From Alphaproteobacteria bacterium (GTDB lineage Bacteria; Pseudomonadota; Alphaproteobacteria; Micropepsales; Micropepsaceae), in the NCBI GenBank assembly GCA_947373775.1, contig CANBZE010000086.1:1-7347 (forward strand): a DNA stretch of 7,347 bases, in the 5' to 3' direction. Below, in pieces: positions 6,554-7,347 of this stretch. The notes beneath the pieces were generated by a model. That model searched no databases and was not told where the DNA came from. It saw only the letters and a list, made by a program, of their open reading frames with translations. The number at the start of each line of letters is the position of its first letter. Position 1 is the stretch's first letter. A program made the translations under genes and the position numbers.

Positions 6554-7285
6554 TTACGGCCCGTCTTTGGCGAAACGCACTTCCAGGTGTCGCGCCGCGG
6601 CGGGCGGACTGGACAGCCGCGTCATGAAGGGCACCGACTGACCCGGACCCAGCACCGTGGCGGTGGGCTTGAAGGTCCAGTGATAGACTTCGTGATTGTT
6701 CACATCGCTGAGGGTCACGCGCACGGTCTGCGGCACCGTCAGCTGGCGTGAACCGGCATTGACGATCACCCCCGACACCGCCAGCACCACCTGCCCGTCC
6801 TCGGTCTCGCGGCGATAATCCACCTGGCGAAAATCGATGCCGCTGGCATTCACTTTCAGGCCCAGGCTGGAATAGACCCCGGCTGATTGCGGCCAGATCA
6901 CCGCGATGTCCTGGCGATAGCGCACCGCCGACACCGCGATCAGCAGCACCACCACGATCAGCCCCGCCCAGCCCGCCACCACCGCGAGCTTGGGACCCAT
7001 GGGGCCGCGCTCCGGCGCCACCGCGGCCGGCGCAAAGGCGCGGGTGGGTGACAGATTGACGGGGAAAGGATCGGATGTGGACGCGGGCGCCTCTGTCGAG
7101 GCCAGGGCGGCTGCGGGCGCGGCCTCGGTGGGGATCTCCGGGGCGGCTTCGGGCACAGCCTCGCCCTCGCCCGGCTGGTGCCAGCTATGGCCGCATTTGG
7201 CGCAGCGGACCGTGCGCCCGGCAGCCGGAAACTTCGCCCCGTCGACGGAATAGCGCGTGTCACACGAGGGACAGGTGAGAATCAT
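6554..7285 (-). CDS. MJ0042-type zinc-ribbon, single-pass membrane protein
   Basis: The protein has 243 residues in three parts. Residues 2-37 form a zinc ribbon of the MJ0042 type: CPSC (Cys5, Cys8) and CAKC (Cys28, Cys31), with the usual TRYSVD and GHSW surroundings. Residues about 38-98 are a low-complexity Ala/Pro/Glu linker. Residues about 100-120 (AVVAGWAGLIVVVLLIAVSA) form one membrane helix. The remaining 120 residues look like a beta-rich periplasmic domain (VVLAVSGVIVNAG, VPQTVRVTLSD), similar in style to DUF3426 proteins. With the zinc ribbon inside and the beta domain outside, it could link cytosolic and envelope events, but no function is known to me. ATG 7285 gives the normal ribbon start MILTCPSC. 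Its TAA (6554-6556) is 1 nt before the phosphoribosyltransferase start. Only a weak Shine-Dalgarno sequence is visible. Confidence 0.9.
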   Translation of the reverse strand: MILTCPSCDTRYSVDGAKFPAAGRTVRCAKCGHSWHQPGEGEAVPEAAPEIPTEAAPAAALASTEAPASTSDPFPVNLSPTRAFAPAAVAPERGPMGPKLAVVAGWAGLIVVVLLIAVSAVRYRQDIAVIWPQSAGVYSSLGLKVNASGIDFRQVDYRRETEDGQVVLAVSGVIVNAGSRQLTVPQTVRVTLSDVNNHEVYHWTFKPTATVLGPGQSVPFMTRLSSPPAAARHLEVRFAKDGP

Positions 7286-7329
7286 GCCCGGCCAGTTGAA
7301 TTATCAGCGGAAAATACGGGTCGGGGGCC
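7286..7329. promoter_or_regulatory. Short divergent intergenic region upstream of the zinc-ribbon gene
   Basis: This 44-nt gap includes the AT-rich stretch TTGAATTAT (7296-7304), unlike the surrounding GC-rich sequence. Read leftward, GATAAT (complement of 7300-7305) matches a sigma-70 -10 box at 5 of 6 positions, but no -35 box lies at the right distance and the implied leader would be under 10 nt. I regard this as a weak candidate only. The region may carry the start signals of both flanking genes. Confidence 0.25.
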
Positions 7330-7347
7330 ATGACCGCAAGGCGCGCG
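7330..7347 (+). CDS. Possible first six codons of a rightward gene (continues past window)
   Basis: An ATG at 7330 opens a frame (MTARRA) that runs to the window edge, preceded by a run of five G at 7323-7327, which is too close to be a convincing ribosome binding site. In other alphaproteobacteria, as I recall, the zinc-ribbon gene is often next to the cell-division ABC transporter genes ftsE and ftsX, so an ftsE start is conceivable. Six codons cannot confirm this or even show that the start is real. Confidence 0.25.

Noticed and set aside
7284..7347. Rightward ATG at 7284 with an open frame to the window edge
   Set aside because: It overlaps the start codon of the well-supported zinc-ribbon gene, its peptide (MPGQLNYQRK...) is not recognised, and no ribosome binding site precedes it; 7330 is a somewhat better, though still weak, candidate.

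Overview
The window is a gene-dense, GC-rich stretch of bacterial chromosome, almost certainly from an alphaproteobacterium. The evidence is the base composition together with the gene order TlpA-family oxidoreductase / argH / small lipoprotein / lysA / DUF4175 (TIGR02302) membrane protein / phosphoribosyltransferase / MJ0042-type zinc-ribbon protein. From memory this order recurs in alphaproteobacterial genomes; no database was searched. The genus cannot be fixed from the sequence. I see no mobile element, CRISPR array, tRNA or rRNA, and no sign of recent transfer.

Layout from left to right: (1) 1-354 (+), the C-terminal part of a 3-hydroxybutyryl-CoA dehydrogenase. (2) 372-926 (-), a membrane-anchored TlpA-like thiol-disulfide oxidoreductase, tail to tail with gene 1. 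(3) 945-6040 (+), a tightly packed transcription unit. It holds argH (last step of arginine synthesis), a 47-residue lipoprotein resembling LptM/YifL that overlaps argH by ATGA, lysA (last step of lysine synthesis, consuming the peptidoglycan precursor meso-diaminopimelate), and a 780-residue DUF4175/TIGR02302 membrane protein that starts 50 nt inside lysA. (4) 6037-7285 (-), a two-gene unit in which a zinc-ribbon, single-pass membrane protein is followed after 1 nt by a hypoxanthine-type phosphoribosyltransferase. That enzyme ends tail to tail with the DUF4175 gene, and the two stop codons interlock in one CTAG. (5) 7286-7347, the start of a divergent intergenic region with a possible new rightward gene at 7330.

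The metabolic genes are ordinary. The less understood part is what travels with them: a tiny outer-membrane-type lipoprotein, a large cysteine-free periplasmic protein with a Gln-rich helical C-terminus, a zinc-ribbon transmembrane protein, and a phosphoribosyltransferase with two substitutions at normally conserved active-site positions. Several are predicted envelope proteins, so a shared envelope-related role is a reasonable but unproven inference. Coding density is extreme. The gaps between consecutive genes are 17, 18, 11 and 1 nt or are negative, so most internal promoters must lie inside coding sequence. No stretch longer than 300 bases lacks a gene.
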